Positions 19,794 through 29,884 of a DNA stretch of 64,000 nucleotides are shown in pieces. A program made the position numbers and the translations under genes. The stretch spans positions 62,001-126,000 of the forward strand of contig JAAFIP010000005.1 in the NCBI GenBank assembly GCA_013297865.1, in the 5' to 3' direction. The first letter of the stretch is position 1, and each line of letters starts with the position of its first letter. This DNA is from Polaromonas sp. Lineage in GTDB: Bacteria > Pseudomonadota > Gammaproteobacteria > Burkholderiales > Burkholderiaceae_C. The notes under the pieces are model-generated. The model was not told the DNA's origin, did not search any database, and saw nothing but the letters and a program-made list of their open reading frames with translations.

Positions 19794-21242
19794 ATGAACA
19801 GTTCTCCACTTATCCAGGGCTACGAAGTCGTCATTGGCTTTGAAACCCACACCCAGCTGTCTACCCAGAGCAAGATTTTCAGCCGCGCTTCGGTGGCCTT
19901 TGGCGCGGAGCCCAATACCCAGGCCTGCGCGGTGGATCTGGCACTGCCGGGCACCTTGCCCGTGATGAACAAGGGTGCTGTGCAGCGCGCCATCGAGTTC
20001 GGCCTGGCCATTGGCGCACACATTGCCGAGAAGAGCATTTTCGCGCGTAAAAACTACTTCTACCCCGACCTGCCCAAAGGCTACCAGATCAGCCAGTTTG
20101 AAATCCCGGTAGTGCAGGGCGGCTCGGTGGAGTTTTATCTCGGCGATGAGAAAAAATCGGTGCGCCTGGTGCGCGCCCATCTGGAAGAAGACGCTGGCAA
20201 ATCGCTGCATGAAGATTTCATCGGGCAGTCGGGCATTGACCTGAACCGCGCCGGCACGCCACTGCTGGAGATCGTGACCGAGCCCGATATGCGCAGCAGC
20301 GACGAAGCGGTGGCCTATGCCAAGGAGCTGCACAAAATCGTCACCTGGATTGGCATTTGCGATGGCAACATGCAGGAGGGGAGCTTTCGGTGTGACGCCA
20401 ACGTGTCGGTGCGCAAACCCGGCGCGCCCCTGGGCACGCGCCGTGAGATCAAAAACCTCAACAGCTTCAAGTTCATGCAGCAGGCCATTGACTATGAAAT
20501 TCGCTGGCAGATTGAGCAGATTGAAGACGGCAAGGCCATCCAGCAGGCTACCGTGTTGTTCAACCCCGACACCGGCGAGACCCGCGCCATGCGCACCAAG
20601 GAAGACGCTGCCGACTACCGCTACTTTCCCGACCCCGACCTGCCGCCTTTGGTGATAGACCGCGCCTGGGTAGAGCGCACCCGTGCTGCCATGCCCGAGC
20701 TGCCGCGCGCGATGGCGGCGCGTTTTGTTGCAGACTATGGCCTACCCGAATACGACGCTGCGCAGCTGACGCAAAGCAAGGCCATGGCTGCATATTTTGA
20801 GTCGACAGCCAAAGCCTGCCAGCAAGCCAAGTTGGCCAGCAACTGGATCATGGGCGAAGTGTCCAGGCGCGTGAATGCGCAGGATATGGATATCGCTGAC
20901 AGCCCGGTATCGCCTGTGCAACTGGCAGCGCTGATCGGACGCATTGCCGACAACACTATTTCCAACAACGCGGCCAAACAGGTGTTTGATGCGCTTTGGC
21001 TGCAGGAAGGCAGTGAGGTGGATGCGTTGATCGACGCCAAGGGTCTCAAGCAGATGAACGACTCAGGTGCGCTGGAAAAGATCATCGACGAGGTGCTGGC
21101 GGCGAACGCCGACAACGTGGCGCAGTACCGCGCAGGCAAAGACAAGGCATTCAACGCGTTGGTCGGTCAGGCTATGAAAGCCAGCAAAGGCAAGGCCAAT
21201 CCGGCGCAGGTCAACGAGATACTCAAAGCCAAGCTGGGCTGA
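19794..21242 (+). CDS. gatB: Aspartyl/glutamyl-tRNA amidotransferase subunit B
   Basis: 482 residues from ATG 19794. The kinase-transamidase subunit phosphorylates the tRNA-bound Glu/Asp and adds ammonia. It shows [18 protein letters not shown], the cradle signature [12 protein letters not shown] and the C-terminal helical YqeY-like tail ([13 protein letters not shown]). An in-frame start eleven codons earlier would overlap gatA and has no ribosome-binding site. Confidence 0.97.
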   Translation: MNSSPLIQGYEVVIGFETHTQLSTQSKIFSRASVAFGAEPNTQACAVDLALPGTLPVMNKGAVQRAIEFGLAIGAHIAEKSIFARKNYFYPDLPKGYQISQFEIPVVQGGSVEFYLGDEKKSVRLVRAHLEEDAGKSLHEDFIGQSGIDLNRAGTPLLEIVTEPDMRSSDEAVAYAKELHKIVTWIGICDGNMQEGSFRCDANVSVRKPGAPLGTRREIKNLNSFKFMQQAIDYEIRWQIEQIEDGKAIQQATVLFNPDTGETRAMRTKEDAADYRYFPDPDLPPLVIDRAWVERTRAAMPELPRAMAARFVADYGLPEYDAAQLTQSKAMAAYFESTAKACQQAKLASNWIMGEVSRRVNAQDMDIADSPVSPVQLAALIGRIADNTISNNAAKQVFDALWLQEGSEVDALIDAKGLKQMNDSGALEKIIDEVLAANADNVAQYRAGKDKAFNALVGQAMKASKGKANPAQVNEILKAKLG

Positions 21243-21272
21243 CCCGGCCTGTGCATGGCATGTGCGCTGGGT

Positions 21273-22148
21273 TCAGCGCTGCGTATTGACAGGCAGGCCA
21301 AACAGCAATGCACCGTTGTCCCATGCGATCTTGCGCGCCACCTCGGCGGGCAGATCGCCCAGCCAGGTGCGGTAGCCACGCATCAGCTCGTCATAGTACT
21401 GCCAGCGCTGGTTCACCCAGGTGTCAGAGCCGATCATGAAGCGGCTGGGAAACTCCAGCGCCAGCGCACGCCATTCGGCCGTGAGCTTGCCGTCAGCGCC
21501 TGTGAGGTTGGGCCGGTAAGACAACTCCCCCATCAGCCTGGGGTATTTCAGCAGCAGCTCGCGCACCCGCGCTGCGCTCGCCCCGCCGATGCCCGTATGC
21601 GCCCAGATCAGGCGGGTGTTTTGCCCCTTGCTGGGCGTGTGGGCCATCAGCAGATCAATGGCGATGTCGTCCACATGCGCCAGCACGGCCAGGCCTTTGT
21701 CGTCAGCCAGGGCCATGAGTTTTTTGGCCACAGCGCCGTTGGCGTTGGCGCTGTCGTACAGGTGGAATTCGCCTATGCCCTTGTAGGGCCCCGCAGCCGT
21801 GCCGCGTGCGAGCTCGGTCTGCACCATCTGGTAAATCGTCTCGTCTTTAAACCAGCTGCTGTAGTCTTCGCGGTTGCGGTACAGGCGGACGAAGGGCAGC
21901 ACGGTCACACCCGCCTGGGCAGTCTCTGCCTTGGCTGCAGCCAGGGACTTGGTGCCATCGTTGGGGCGCGAGTTGGCAACGATGGCGCGCACGCCATTGC
22001 GCTGCATACGCGCGAGCACGTCAGCCAGCGGGTGGGCCTGCTGGGCCTCATCGTTGTAGTGCAGATGGGCATCCAGCAACGGACCACTGTAGTCCGCGGC
22101 CTGCGCTGAGAGAGCCCCCAATGACAATGCAATTACTATTAATTTCAT
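21273..22148 (-). CDS. Exported amidohydrolase-family protein whose start lies in a repeat
   Basis: 291 residues with a short signal peptide ([17 protein letters not shown], cleavage after AQA) and a metal-dependent TIM-barrel of the amidohydrolase-2 type. Metal ligands H28 and H30 are in DAHLHYND. Further candidates are His in LAHVDD and WAHTG, and Asp in IGSDTW. The substrate is unknown. The gene start is remarkable: Shine-Dalgarno GGGAG, the ATG and codons for KLIVIA all fall in copy 3 of the dispersed repeat. A single ATT-to-ATG change relative to other copies makes the start codon. Monocistronic by appearance, convergent with gatB. Confidence 0.8.
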   Translation of the reverse strand: MKLIVIALSLGALSAQAADYSGPLLDAHLHYNDEAQQAHPLADVLARMQRNGVRAIVANSRPNDGTKSLAAAKAETAQAGVTVLPFVRLYRNREDYSSWFKDETIYQMVQTELARGTAAGPYKGIGEFHLYDSANANGAVAKKLMALADDKGLAVLAHVDDIAIDLLMAHTPSKGQNTRLIWAHTGIGGASAARVRELLLKYPRLMGELSYRPNLTGADGKLTAEWRALALEFPSRFMIGSDTWVNQRWQYYDELMRGYRTWLGDLPAEVARKIAWDNGALLFGLPVNTQR

Positions 22149-22183
22149 AGCTGCTCCCGCGATATTCTATTGGCTTGGCGGCC
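22129..22183 (+). repeat. Dispersed repeat, copy 3 (supplies start of amidohydrolase gene)
   Basis: Plus strand reads CTATTAATTTCATAGCTGC then TCCCGCGATATTCTATTGGC. Read on the minus strand it gives GCGGGAGCAGCT-ATG-AAATTA, i.e. ribosome-binding site, start codon and first codons of the adjacent gene. Confidence 0.92.
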
Positions 22184-22208
22184 TAAAATACTTGTAAAAC
22201 AGCATCCA

Positions 22209-22886
22209 TCAAGACATCAGATGCTGCGCCAGGAACTGCAGCGTGCGTTCACGCGCCAGCGCTGCGGCCTGGGCATTCCAGGCACCCCGCTGGTCACAGT
22301 TGAAGCCGTGATGCGCGGCGTAGATATGCACCTGCACTTCTGGGTAGGCTTTTTGCAATGCCGCCACACCGTCTGCGGGCACAGTGGCATCGTCGTCACT
22401 CAAATGCGCCATGACCGGGCAGCGCAGCGGTGCGCTCAGCTCCAGGTGCATGCCGCCGCCATAGTAGGGCAGCGCCGCACTCAGGCCCTTCAGTGCACTG
22501 GCCGCGCGCCAGGCCAGCAGACCGCCCCAGCAATAGCCAACCACGGCCACCTTGCCATGCTGCGCCGCTTCGGTGATGGCAGCCTGCACGTCCTGTAGCA
22601 CGGCCTGCTTCACCGCCTCTGCTGCTGCCTTGAGTTCGCGGCCTTGGGCAATATCATCGGCGGTGTAGCCCAGCTCAACTCCCGGACGCACGCGCTGGAA
22701 GGTGGCGGGTGCCAGGGCGTAATAGCCATCCTGTGCATAGCCATCGGCCACGGCGCGGATATGACTGTTCAAGCCGAAAATTTCCTGCAACACCACGACT
22801 GCGCCTCGGGCCTTGCCCGCTGGGCGCGCCTCATAAGCGGGGATTTGCGTGCCGTCAGCACTGGTCAACATCGTCATCTGTCCCAT
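22209..22886 (-). CDS. Dienelactone hydrolase family protein
   Basis: 225-residue alpha/beta hydrolase. Catalytic Cys119 lies in VGYCWGG, Asp in SDDDATVPA and His in AAHHGFNC, the Cys-Asp-His triad of dienelactone hydrolases. The start ATG 22886 has AAGGAG six bases upstream; an earlier in-frame ATG lies inside the upstream gene. It follows the 2-hydroxychromene-2-carboxylate isomerase-like gene by ten bases, so both may serve aromatic-compound degradation. Confidence 0.88.
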   Translation of the reverse strand: MGQMTMLTSADGTQIPAYEARPAGKARGAVVVLQEIFGLNSHIRAVADGYAQDGYYALAPATFQRVRPGVELGYTADDIAQGRELKAAAEAVKQAVLQDVQAAITEAAQHGKVAVVGYCWGGLLAWRAASALKGLSAALPYYGGGMHLELSAPLRCPVMAHLSDDDATVPADGVAALQKAYPEVQVHIYAAHHGFNCDQRGAWNAQAAALARERTLQFLAQHLMS

Positions 22887-22896
22887 ACTGCGCTCC

Positions 22897-23502
22897 TTAG
22901 GCCACGCCCAGGCGGCGCGCCACAAAATCCAGCCGGTCCTGGCCCCAGAAAATTTCGCCGTCAATCACGTAACTGGGTGAACCAAAGACGTTGGCAGCGA
23001 TGGCCTGCTGGGTCAACGCTTCGTAGTGCGCCTGCACGGCGCTGCTGCGGCTGTCTGCCAGGCGCTGCGCGTCCAGCGCGCTTTCGCCCAGCAACTGTGC
23101 CAGCACAGCACTGTCGGCAATATTGCGCTGCTGCGCCCAGCAGGCCTTGAGCACCGCGCCCGTCAGACGCATGGCAGCCTCCGAGCCATCGCTCTGGCCT
23201 ACGGCAATGATCAGCCGCGCTGCGTCGTCACCTGCCACCGGGAAAAACTGTGGTTTCAGGTGCAGGGGAATTGCCAGATGTTTGCTGAAACGCTCCAGTT
23301 CCACCAACCGGTAGGCTTGGCGCTGCGGCGCGCGCTGGGCTAAAGGCAAACCACCCGATACCGGAAAGATCTTGCCCCCCAGGTCTACAGGCAATACGTT
23401 GACCTGCGCGCCCGCCTTGCGGGCCATGGCGGCAAAGCGTTCGTGGCCCAGATAGGTCCAGGGTGACTGTGGGGCGAGGTAGTAGTCAATGGTCAGTGGC
23501 AA
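22897..23502 (-). CDS. 2-hydroxychromene-2-carboxylate isomerase-like DsbA-fold protein
   Basis: 201 residues with a kappa-class GST/DsbA fold. The active-site motif is SPWTYLG, with serine in place of the redox CxxC, as in glutathione-dependent 2-hydroxychromene-2-carboxylate isomerases of naphthalene degradation. The C-terminal FGSPSYVIDGEIFWGQDRLD is characteristic. No other naphthalene genes are nearby, so the true substrate is open. Co-transcribed with the dienelactone hydrolase. Confidence 0.85.
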   Translation of the reverse strand: MPLTIDYYLAPQSPWTYLGHERFAAMARKAGAQVNVLPVDLGGKIFPVSGGLPLAQRAPQRQAYRLVELERFSKHLAIPLHLKPQFFPVAGDDAARLIIAVGQSDGSEAAMRLTGAVLKACWAQQRNIADSAVLAQLLGESALDAQRLADSRSSAVQAHYEALTQQAIAANVFGSPSYVIDGEIFWGQDRLDFVARRLGVA

Positions 23503-23584
23503 GGCAGGTCTCCAGGCAAATGCGGTGGTTTGTCATGTAAGCTTGCACTGTAAACCAAGACGTGAGGCAGTGCAGGAGATGTCG

Positions 23585-24331
23585 ATGGACAAAGTGGTGT
23601 TGATAACGGGCGCGTCGCGCGGCATTGGCGCGGCATGTGCGCTGCTGGCGGCGCAGCAGGGCTGGGCTGTGGCTGTGAACTATGTGACCAACAGCCAGGC
23701 AGCCGACGATGTAGTGCGCCAGATCCGTGCTGCAGGCGGTAAAGCGGTTGCCGTACAGGCCGATGTGGCAGTGGAGGCACAGGCCTTGCGCATGTTCGAG
23801 ACCGTCGATGCCACACTGGGCACTCTCACTGGGATGGTCAACAATGCAGGCGTGGTGGATGTGGCCGCACGCGTGGACACTATGAGCGTGGCACGGCTGG
23901 AGCGCATGTGGGCCACCAACATCACCAGCAGTTTTGTCTGCGCGCGCGAGGCTATCAAGCGCATGAGCACGCGCCACGGCGGCGCAGGCGGCAGCATTGT
24001 CAACCTCTCCAGCGCGGCGGCGCGCATCGGCTCGCCAGGGCAGTATGTAGACTACGCGGCCAGCAAAGCAGCGATCGACACCTTCACCATGGGATTGGCC
24101 AAGGAAGTCGCCAGCGAAGGCATCCGTGTGAATGCCGTGCGCCCCGGCATCATTGACACCGATATCCACGCCAGCGGTGGCCAACCAGAGCGCGCAAAGC
24201 AGATGGCCGCACAGGTGCCCTTGCAGCGCGCTGGCACAGCCTTGGAAGTGGCACAAGCTGTGCTCTGGTTATTGTCTGACGCCGCCAGCTACACCACTGG
24301 TTCGATTGTGGACGTCACAGGGGGGCGCTAA
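23585..24331 (+). CDS. SDR-family NAD(P)-dependent oxidoreductase
   Basis: 248-residue classical short-chain dehydrogenase. Cofactor motif TGASRGIG (8-15), NNAG, and catalytic Ser plus YVDYAASK are all present, as is the C-terminal TGSIVDVTGG. ATG 23585 is chosen because AGGAG is correctly spaced six bases before it; the ATG at 23579 directly abuts that site. Substrate unknown. Divergent from the isomerase gene. Confidence 0.87.
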   Translation: MDKVVLITGASRGIGAACALLAAQQGWAVAVNYVTNSQAADDVVRQIRAAGGKAVAVQADVAVEAQALRMFETVDATLGTLTGMVNNAGVVDVAARVDTMSVARLERMWATNITSSFVCAREAIKRMSTRHGGAGGSIVNLSSAAARIGSPGQYVDYAASKAAIDTFTMGLAKEVASEGIRVNAVRPGIIDTDIHASGGQPERAKQMAAQVPLQRAGTALEVAQAVLWLLSDAASYTTGSIVDVTGGR

Positions 24332-24370
24332 GATGCGAGCCTGGTGTTATTTTCTCGAAGGAAGACTGTA

Positions 24371-25990
24371 GTGGTTTCGTTGTGTCAAAGTGTGCTGCGC
24401 CGACTGGGTGCAAGCGCCCTGCTGATGGGCTGCACGGTGTGCCTGGCCCAGCCGGCAGCTGTGCCGCGGTTTGTGGAAGAAACCGACATCGCTGGCTTGC
24501 AAAGCCGGTTTGAGGGTGAGAGCGAGTTTTTGGTCGGTGGTGGCGTAGCCACTTTTGACTGTGATGGCGATGGCTTGCCCGAGGTGTATGTCACTGCAGG
24601 CGTGAACAAGGCCAAGTTCTACCGCAACCGCAGCAGCCGCGGTGGCCCGATCAAGCTGGTAGAAGAGCGCTCAGGCCTGGAGTTGATCAATGCGGTAGGT
24701 GCCTATCCCCTGGATATTGACGGTGATGGCCAAACCGATCTGGTAGTGCTGCGCGTGGGCGAAGTACAGGTGTTCAAGGGCCTGGGCGGATGCAAGTTTG
24801 AGCGCGCCAATGAGGCCTGGGCCGTGCAAAGCAGCAATGGCTGGCACACGGCATTCGCAGCCATTTGGGAGAAGGGCCAGCAATGGCCCACCATGGCGGT
24901 TGGAACTTATACCGACAGAACCAAGCCTGAGTTTCCCTGGGGCAGCTGCACACCGGCTCTGCTGCTGCGTCCAGAGGCGGACAACAAAAAATTCTCTGCA
25001 CCCACCCCGTTGGTGCCAGGCCACTGCGCCCTGTCGATGCTGTTCACCGACTGGAACCGCTCGGGCGAGGCCGCGCTGCGCGTGAGCAATGACCGGGAGT
25101 ATTACAAAAACGGCCAGGAGCAGTTATGGCGCATCAGCCCCGGGCAAGCACCCGCGCTTTACACCGCTGCACAGGGCTGGAAGCCACTGCAGATTTGGGG
25201 CATGGGTATCGCCAGCCATGACCTCAATGGCGATGGCTACCCTGAGTACTATCTCACCAGCATGTCAGACAACAAGCTGCAACAGCTGGAAGCCGGTGCC
25301 GCGCGGCCCAGCTATGTAGACACTGCATTCAAACGCGGCATCACCGCCCACCGGCCCTATGTTGGCGGCGATGTACACCCCTCCACGGCCTGGCATGCGC
25401 AGTTCGCCGATACCAACAACGATGGCTATGCAGACTTGTTCATCGTCAAAGGCAATATCTCCAACATGCCTGATTTTGCGGCGCTTGACCCCAATAACCT
25501 GCTGCTGCAAGATGCCAGTGGCAGCTTCAAGGAAGTCGGCCAGGTTGCAGGCGTTGCCAGTTTCAAGCGCGGGCGCGGCGGCATGCTGGTCGATCTGAAC
25601 GGCGATGGCATGCTGGACATGCTGGTCGTCAACCGCTGGGACAAGGCCCAGCTGTGGCGCAACGTAGGCAGTGGCACAGCCGACAAGCCACAGGCTATGG
25701 GCAACTGGATGCAGTTGCGCCTCAGGCAGGCCGGGGCCAACCGTGACGCCGTAGGCGCGTGGGTTGAAGTCGACTTGGGTGGTCGCACCATCCGTCAGGA
25801 GCTGACCGTGGGCGGCGGGCATGCCAGCGGACATCTGGGCTGGATGCATTTCGGTCTGGGCAGTGCGCAGCAAATCAAACTGCGCGTGCAATGGCCTCAC
25901 GGCACATGGAGCGAATGGCAAAACGCTAATGCCAATGGCAATTACGTGATGGACAAAACGCTGGGGCTGCAGGCATGGAAAGCACCGTGA
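24371..25990 (+). CDS. Exported FG-GAP/VCBS-repeat protein with ASPIC/UnbV domain (CRTAC1-like)
   Basis: About 539 residues. Signal peptide with LMGC, possibly a lipoprotein. The body is a predicted beta-propeller with five Ca-binding DxDxDG-type loops (DCDGDGLPEV, DIDGDGQTDL, DLNGDGYPEY, DTNNDGYADL, DLNGDGMLDM). The C-terminal ASPIC/UnbV region reads LRQAGANRDAVGAWVEV and VGGGHASGHLGWMHFGLG. The preferred start is GTG 24371, with GAAGGAAG just upstream; a GTG at 24344 would add nine residues. The end overlaps the next gene by 16 bases, implying coupled translation. Function unknown; the fold suggests an extracellular calcium-stabilised binding protein. Confidence 0.82.
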   Translation: MVSLCQSVLRRLGASALLMGCTVCLAQPAAVPRFVEETDIAGLQSRFEGESEFLVGGGVATFDCDGDGLPEVYVTAGVNKAKFYRNRSSRGGPIKLVEERSGLELINAVGAYPLDIDGDGQTDLVVLRVGEVQVFKGLGGCKFERANEAWAVQSSNGWHTAFAAIWEKGQQWPTMAVGTYTDRTKPEFPWGSCTPALLLRPEADNKKFSAPTPLVPGHCALSMLFTDWNRSGEAALRVSNDREYYKNGQEQLWRISPGQAPALYTAAQGWKPLQIWGMGIASHDLNGDGYPEYYLTSMSDNKLQQLEAGAARPSYVDTAFKRGITAHRPYVGGDVHPSTAWHAQFADTNNDGYADLFIVKGNISNMPDFAALDPNNLLLQDASGSFKEVGQVAGVASFKRGRGGMLVDLNGDGMLDMLVVNRWDKAQLWRNVGSGTADKPQAMGNWMQLRLRQAGANRDAVGAWVEVDLGGRTIRQELTVGGGHASGHLGWMHFGLGSAQQIKLRVQWPHGTWSEWQNANANGNYVMDKTLGLQAWKAP

Positions 25991-27375
25991 AGACATCTTG
26001 CACGCGCGGGTTGCGCCTCGTCTGGGGACGCAGAGCCTGCGCTGTGATGCTGTGGCTGACCGCCGCGTGCACGCCTGGCCTGGCCCAGACATCTGCTGCC
26101 AACGCCCCGGCCAAGCCTGCCAGCGCCTACAGTGCCAATGTGGCCACCGAATGGTTCCAATTAGCACTGCAGCTGGTACAGCAGACCCCCGGCTTCAGTC
26201 CCCCGATCGCTGCACGGGCGCTGGGCTATCTGGGCCTCGCGCTGTATGAATCGGTCGTGCCGGGCATGCCCGATCGCATCAGCCTGGCGGGCCAGCTCAA
26301 TGAACTGGACTCCCTGCCGCAGGCCCAGCCCGATGAGCCTCTGCACTGGCCTACTGTGGCCAATGCTTCGCTTGCCACGATGACGCGCATGATGTTCAGC
26401 AATGCCAGCGCCGAGAACAAGGCGCGCATTGACCTGCTGGAGCGCAGCCTGCCCCTGAAATATGCGCAGGATTTTGACCCCAACGCCGTCACTGCCGATA
26501 TCACCAACCGCTCCGAGACCTACGGCAAGCTGATGGCCATGGCCCTGATGACCTGGGCGCGCACAGACGGTGGCCATGAGGCTTGGGGCCCGCTGCGCCG
26601 CAGCCAGCAAAACTATGTGCCGCCCAGTGGGGACGGCAAATGGTCAGCCACCCCACCCGCCTTTGCGCCGGCCTTGTTGCCGCAATGGGGCAGTGTGCGC
26701 CCCTTCGTGCTGAAAAGTCCTGACGCCTGCAAGGCACCTGCTCCCCCGGCCTACTCCGAGCAGCTCAATTCAGACTTCTACAAAGAAGCCGCCGAAGTGC
26801 ACCGCCTGAGTTTGCAGATTACCCAGGAGCAGCGGCAATATGCCCTGTACTGGGCAGACGATCCAGGTAAAACACCCACCCCCGCAGGGCACTGGGCCTT
26901 TATTGCCAACGATCTGCTCAAACAGAACAAAGCCGATCTTGCCAAGGCAGCGCAGACCTTTGTGCTGCTGAACATGGCCATGGCCGATGCCTTCATTGCA
27001 GCCTGGAACACCAAATACGCCATCAATCTGCTGCGCCCCGTGACCTACATCCAGCTGGTTATCGACAGCAATTGGGTGCCCACCCTGATGCACACGCCGC
27101 CGTTTCCTGACTATCCTTCCGGGCACTCTGTGCAGTCCAGCGCAGCAGCAGCTATTTTGGGCTCTGCCTTCGGGGCGCAGACCCGGTTTGTGGACAACAC
27201 CCACAATGACCGCGGCTGGGGCCCGCGCACCTTCGCCAGCTTCACTGCGGCCTCTGAGGAAGCAGCCTTGTCCAGGCTGTATGCGGGCATTCACTTCCGC
27301 GCTGCGGTCGCAGGCGGACAAGTGCAGGGCCGTTGCGTAGCTCAGAAGGTAATGGCGCTGAAGCTGCAGCCCTGA
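25975..27375 (+). CDS. Vanadium-haloperoxidase-like PAP2-superfamily protein
   Basis: 466 residues with an export signal (VMLWLTAACTPGLAQ). The vanadate/phosphate pocket motifs of vanadium haloperoxidases are present in order: KYAINLLRP (K-x6-RP), YPSGH and SRLYAGIH (SR-x5-H). The aspartate normally four residues after the last His is replaced (HFRAAVAGG), so chemistry may differ; acid phosphatase activity is an alternative. It overlaps the FG-GAP/ASPIC gene and is thus very likely co-produced with it in the periplasm or outside. ATG 25975 is the start; a GTG 12 bases later is an alternative. Confidence 0.82.
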   Translation: MESTVKTSCTRGLRLVWGRRACAVMLWLTAACTPGLAQTSAANAPAKPASAYSANVATEWFQLALQLVQQTPGFSPPIAARALGYLGLALYESVVPGMPDRISLAGQLNELDSLPQAQPDEPLHWPTVANASLATMTRMMFSNASAENKARIDLLERSLPLKYAQDFDPNAVTADITNRSETYGKLMAMALMTWARTDGGHEAWGPLRRSQQNYVPPSGDGKWSATPPAFAPALLPQWGSVRPFVLKSPDACKAPAPPAYSEQLNSDFYKEAAEVHRLSLQITQEQRQYALYWADDPGKTPTPAGHWAFIANDLLKQNKADLAKAAQTFVLLNMAMADAFIAAWNTKYAINLLRPVTYIQLVIDSNWVPTLMHTPPFPDYPSGHSVQSSAAAAILGSAFGAQTRFVDNTHNDRGWGPRTFASFTAASEEAALSRLYAGIHFRAAVAGGQVQGRCVAQKVMALKLQP

Positions 27376-27470
27376 AGTTCTGCCAGAACAGGTTGCCAGC
27401 CCACTTCCCCGCGCTGGCACAGGCAGATTCAGGGTTATTCCTCATATTGTGTTTCGATAATTTCCCCACA

Positions 27471-27493
27471 ATTAGTGCATCGCTCGAACTAAT
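27471..27493. promoter_or_regulatory. Inverted repeat upstream of xylF, possible ROK-regulator operator
   Basis: ATTAGT (27471-27476) and ACTAAT (27488-27493) form a perfect 6-bp dyad with an 11-base centre, about 80 bases before the xylF start. A GATAAT at 27456-27461 could be the -10 element just upstream. Repression by the ROK regulator encoded at the end of the operon is inference. Confidence 0.4.
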
Positions 27494-27570
27494 GTTGGCT
27501 GGTGCAAACTGCTGATGGCGCGCGATTTATTAAACCCTCGCCTCTCAAGGCACATGACATGGAGATAAGT

Positions 27571-28590
27571 ATGAAGAAGTTTCAATTGGCCGTATTGGCA
27601 ATGAGTCTGTCGGCAGTCAGCGCATTTGCACAGACCACCGTGGGTGTCAGCTGGTCCAATTTCCAGGAAGAGCGCTGGAAGACCGACGAAGCCGCCATCA
27701 AGGCCCAACTGGAAAAATCAGGTGCCAAATACATCAGCGCGGACGCAGGTGGTTCACCTGAAAAGCAGCTGGCCGACATCGACAGCCTGATCTCCAAAGG
27801 TGCCAAGGCCCTGATCGTTCTGGCCATGGACAAAGACGCCATCCTGCCAGCAGTGGCCAAGGCCACCAAGCAGAAGATCCCCGTCGTGGCTTATGACCGT
27901 TTGATTGAAGCACCAGGCGTGTTCTACATCACGTTCGACAACGTGGAAGTGGGCCGCATGCAGGCGCGTGCAATTCTGGCTGCCAAGCCCAAAGGCAACT
28001 ACGTCATGATCAAGGGCTCGCCCACCGACCCTAACGCCAACTTCCTGCGTGGTGGTCAGCAAGAGATCATTGATGCGGCTGTCAAGAAAGGCGATATCAA
28101 GATCGTAGGTGAAGAGTACACCGATGGCTGGAAGCCCGAAGTTGCCCAGAAAAACATGGAGCAGATCATCACCAAGAACGCTGGCAAGATTGACGCCGTC
28201 GTCGCCTCCAACGACGGCATGGCCGGTGGTGTCGTTGCTGCCTTGAACGCCAAAGGCATCAAGGGCGTACCCGTATCGGGCCAGGACGGCGACCATGCCG
28301 CTTTGAACCGTGTTGCGCTGGGCTCGCAGACCGTTTCTGTCTGGAAAGACGCTCGCGACCTGGGCAAGGACGCAGCCGCAGCAGCCGTGGCTCTGGCCGC
28401 AGGCAAGAAAGTGGAAGGCGCCAAGTCCTGGAACGGCGGCGAAAAGAAGGTTCAGCTGCAGGCTCAGTTCCTCAAGCCTATCCCTGTGACTGCTGCCAAC
28501 CTGGATCTGGTCGTCAAAGCCGGCTGGATCAAGAAGGATGACCTGTGCAAAGGCGTAGACAAGGCTACAGGTCCTGCTGCCTGCAAGTAA
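27571..28590 (+). CDS. xylF: D-xylose-type ABC transporter substrate-binding protein
   Basis: 339 residues with a clear signal peptide ([20 protein letters not shown]). Periplasmic type-1 sugar-binding protein resembling Xyl[38 protein letters not shown] and [13 protein letters not shown]. It should deliver xylose or a similar pentose to the XylH permease. GGAG precedes ATG 27571 with good spacing; earlier in-frame ATGs lack one. First gene of the transporter operon, with a hairpin after it that probably keeps its expression above the membrane genes. Confidence 0.9.
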   Translation: MKKFQLAVLAMSLSAVSAFAQTTVGVSWSNFQEERWKTDEAAIKAQLEKSGAKYISADAGGSPEKQLADIDSLISKGAKALIVLAMDKDAILPAVAKATKQKIPVVAYDRLIEAPGVFYITFDNVEVGRMQARAILAAKPKGNYVMIKGSPTDPNANFLRGGQQEIIDAAVKKGDIKIVGEEYTDGWKPEVAQKNMEQIITKNAGKIDAVVASNDGMAGGVVAALNAKGIKGVPVSGQDGDHAALNRVALGSQTVSVWKDARDLGKDAAAAAVALAAGKKVEGAKSWNGGEKKVQLQAQFLKPIPVTAANLDLVVKAGWIKKDDLCKGVDKATGPAACK

Positions 28591-28621
28591 AGCCCCAAGA
28601 CACTTTCTTCTGGCTTTCTAC

Positions 28622-28649
28622 AAAAACTGCGGGCCTGGCCCGCAGTTTT
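28622..28649 (+). terminator. Attenuating hairpin between xylF and xylH
   Basis: AAAACTGCGGGC and GCCCGCAGTTTT flank a three-base loop, a strong stem ending in a run of four T. Its position after the binding-protein gene is typical of partial terminators that raise binding protein over permease. Confidence 0.75.
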
Positions 28650-28693
28650 CATTGTGATGCCGACGTTGCGTCGCGCAGCTTGGGAGTATGCAT

Positions 28694-29884
28694 ATGAGTC
28701 TGGATTTATCGTCTCTGAAGCAGGCGGCCATTGACTGGCGCCTGGTATTGATGGGATTGGTGCTTGCGCTGATTGCCGTGGTATTCAATATTCTGTCAGG
28801 CGGCGTGTTTCTGTCGCCTGAAAACCTCTACAACATCGCGCAGCAGACAGCTGTGGTGGGCATTGTCTCCACCGTCGTCGTGCTGATTATTGTGGCGCGG
28901 CATATCGACCTGTCAGTTGGCTCCGTGATGGGCTTTGTGGGCGTACTGATCGCCACACTGATGTACACCGCAGGCTGGTCCTGGCAGGCCGCGTCGCTGG
29001 CGGGTCTGGCGGTGGCCATTGCGGTATCCATGTACCAGGGCGCCTTGACGGCCATGCTGGGTGTGCCGTCTTTTGTGGTGACCCTGGGGGGTTTGATGTC
29101 ATTTCGCGGCGCTGCTTTTTTAGTAGCGGATGGCAAGACACAGCCTGTCAACGATCCGTTTTTCCAAAATCTGGGTGGTGGCTTTGACGGTGCCATTGGC
29201 ACCACCGCCAGCTGGCTGGTCGCCGCAGCCATGTGCGCCATGCTGCTATGGTCCATGGTCAGCAAGCGCCGCGCCAAACATGCCTACCAGGTGCCTAACA
29301 ACCCGCTCTGGCTGGACATTGTGATTGTTATGGTGCCCGTAGCCATTGTGCTGGCGTTTACCGCCGCCATGAACGGCTATCGCATTCCCAGCAAGGACGA
29401 CCCCCAGGGCATCCCCATTCCGGTACTGATCTGGGCCGCAGTAGCGCTGACGCTGTCATTCCTCGTGCATCGCACCCGTTTTGGCCGGTATGTATTTGCT
29501 ATGGGCGGCAATCCTGAAGCAGCGGCATTGGTGGGCATACCCGTCAAGCGCGTCACACTGCTGCTGTTTGCATTGATGGGCATCCTCATCACTATCGCTG
29601 CCATTGTGTCTATCGCACGCCTGAATGCTGGCACCAATTCGCTGGGCACCAGCATGGAGCTGTATGTGATTGCTGCGGCTGTCATTGGTGGCACGGCACT
29701 GGCGGGCGGCAGCGGCTCGATTCTGGGCTCAGTGCTTGGCGCACTGATCATGCAGTCCATCGACAGCGGCATGCTGCTGCTGGATGTATCGATCGGTGTG
29801 CGCTACGTCATCATCGGTCAGGTGCTGATTGCCGCGGTGGTGTTTGATGTGCTGTACCGGCGCTTTACAGGAGATACCGTATGA
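28694..29884 (+). CDS. xylH: Sugar ABC transporter permease, XylH type
   Basis: 396-residue inner-membrane permease of the ribose/xylose/arabinose family with about ten hydrophobic helices. The family loop [20 protein letters not shown] is clear, and [20 protein letters not shown] is the second conserved segment. ATG 28694 has GGGA eight bases before it; an ATG two codons earlier is possible. Its stop overlaps the ATPase start (ATGA). Confidence 0.9.
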   Translation: MSLDLSSLKQAAIDWRLVLMGLVLALIAVVFNILSGGVFLSPENLYNIAQQTAVVGIVSTVVVLIIVARHIDLSVGSVMGFVGVLIATLMYTAGWSWQAASLAGLAVAIAVSMYQGALTAMLGVPSFVVTLGGLMSFRGAAFLVADGKTQPVNDPFFQNLGGGFDGAIGTTASWLVAAAMCAMLLWSMVSKRRAKHAYQVPNNPLWLDIVIVMVPVAIVLAFTAAMNGYRIPSKDDPQGIPIPVLIWAAVALTLSFLVHRTRFGRYVFAMGGNPEAAALVGIPVKRVTLLLFALMGILITIAAIVSIARLNAGTNSLGTSMELYVIAAAVIGGTALAGGSGSILGSVLGALIMQSIDSGMLLLDVSIGVRYVIIGQVLIAAVVFDVLYRRFTGDTV

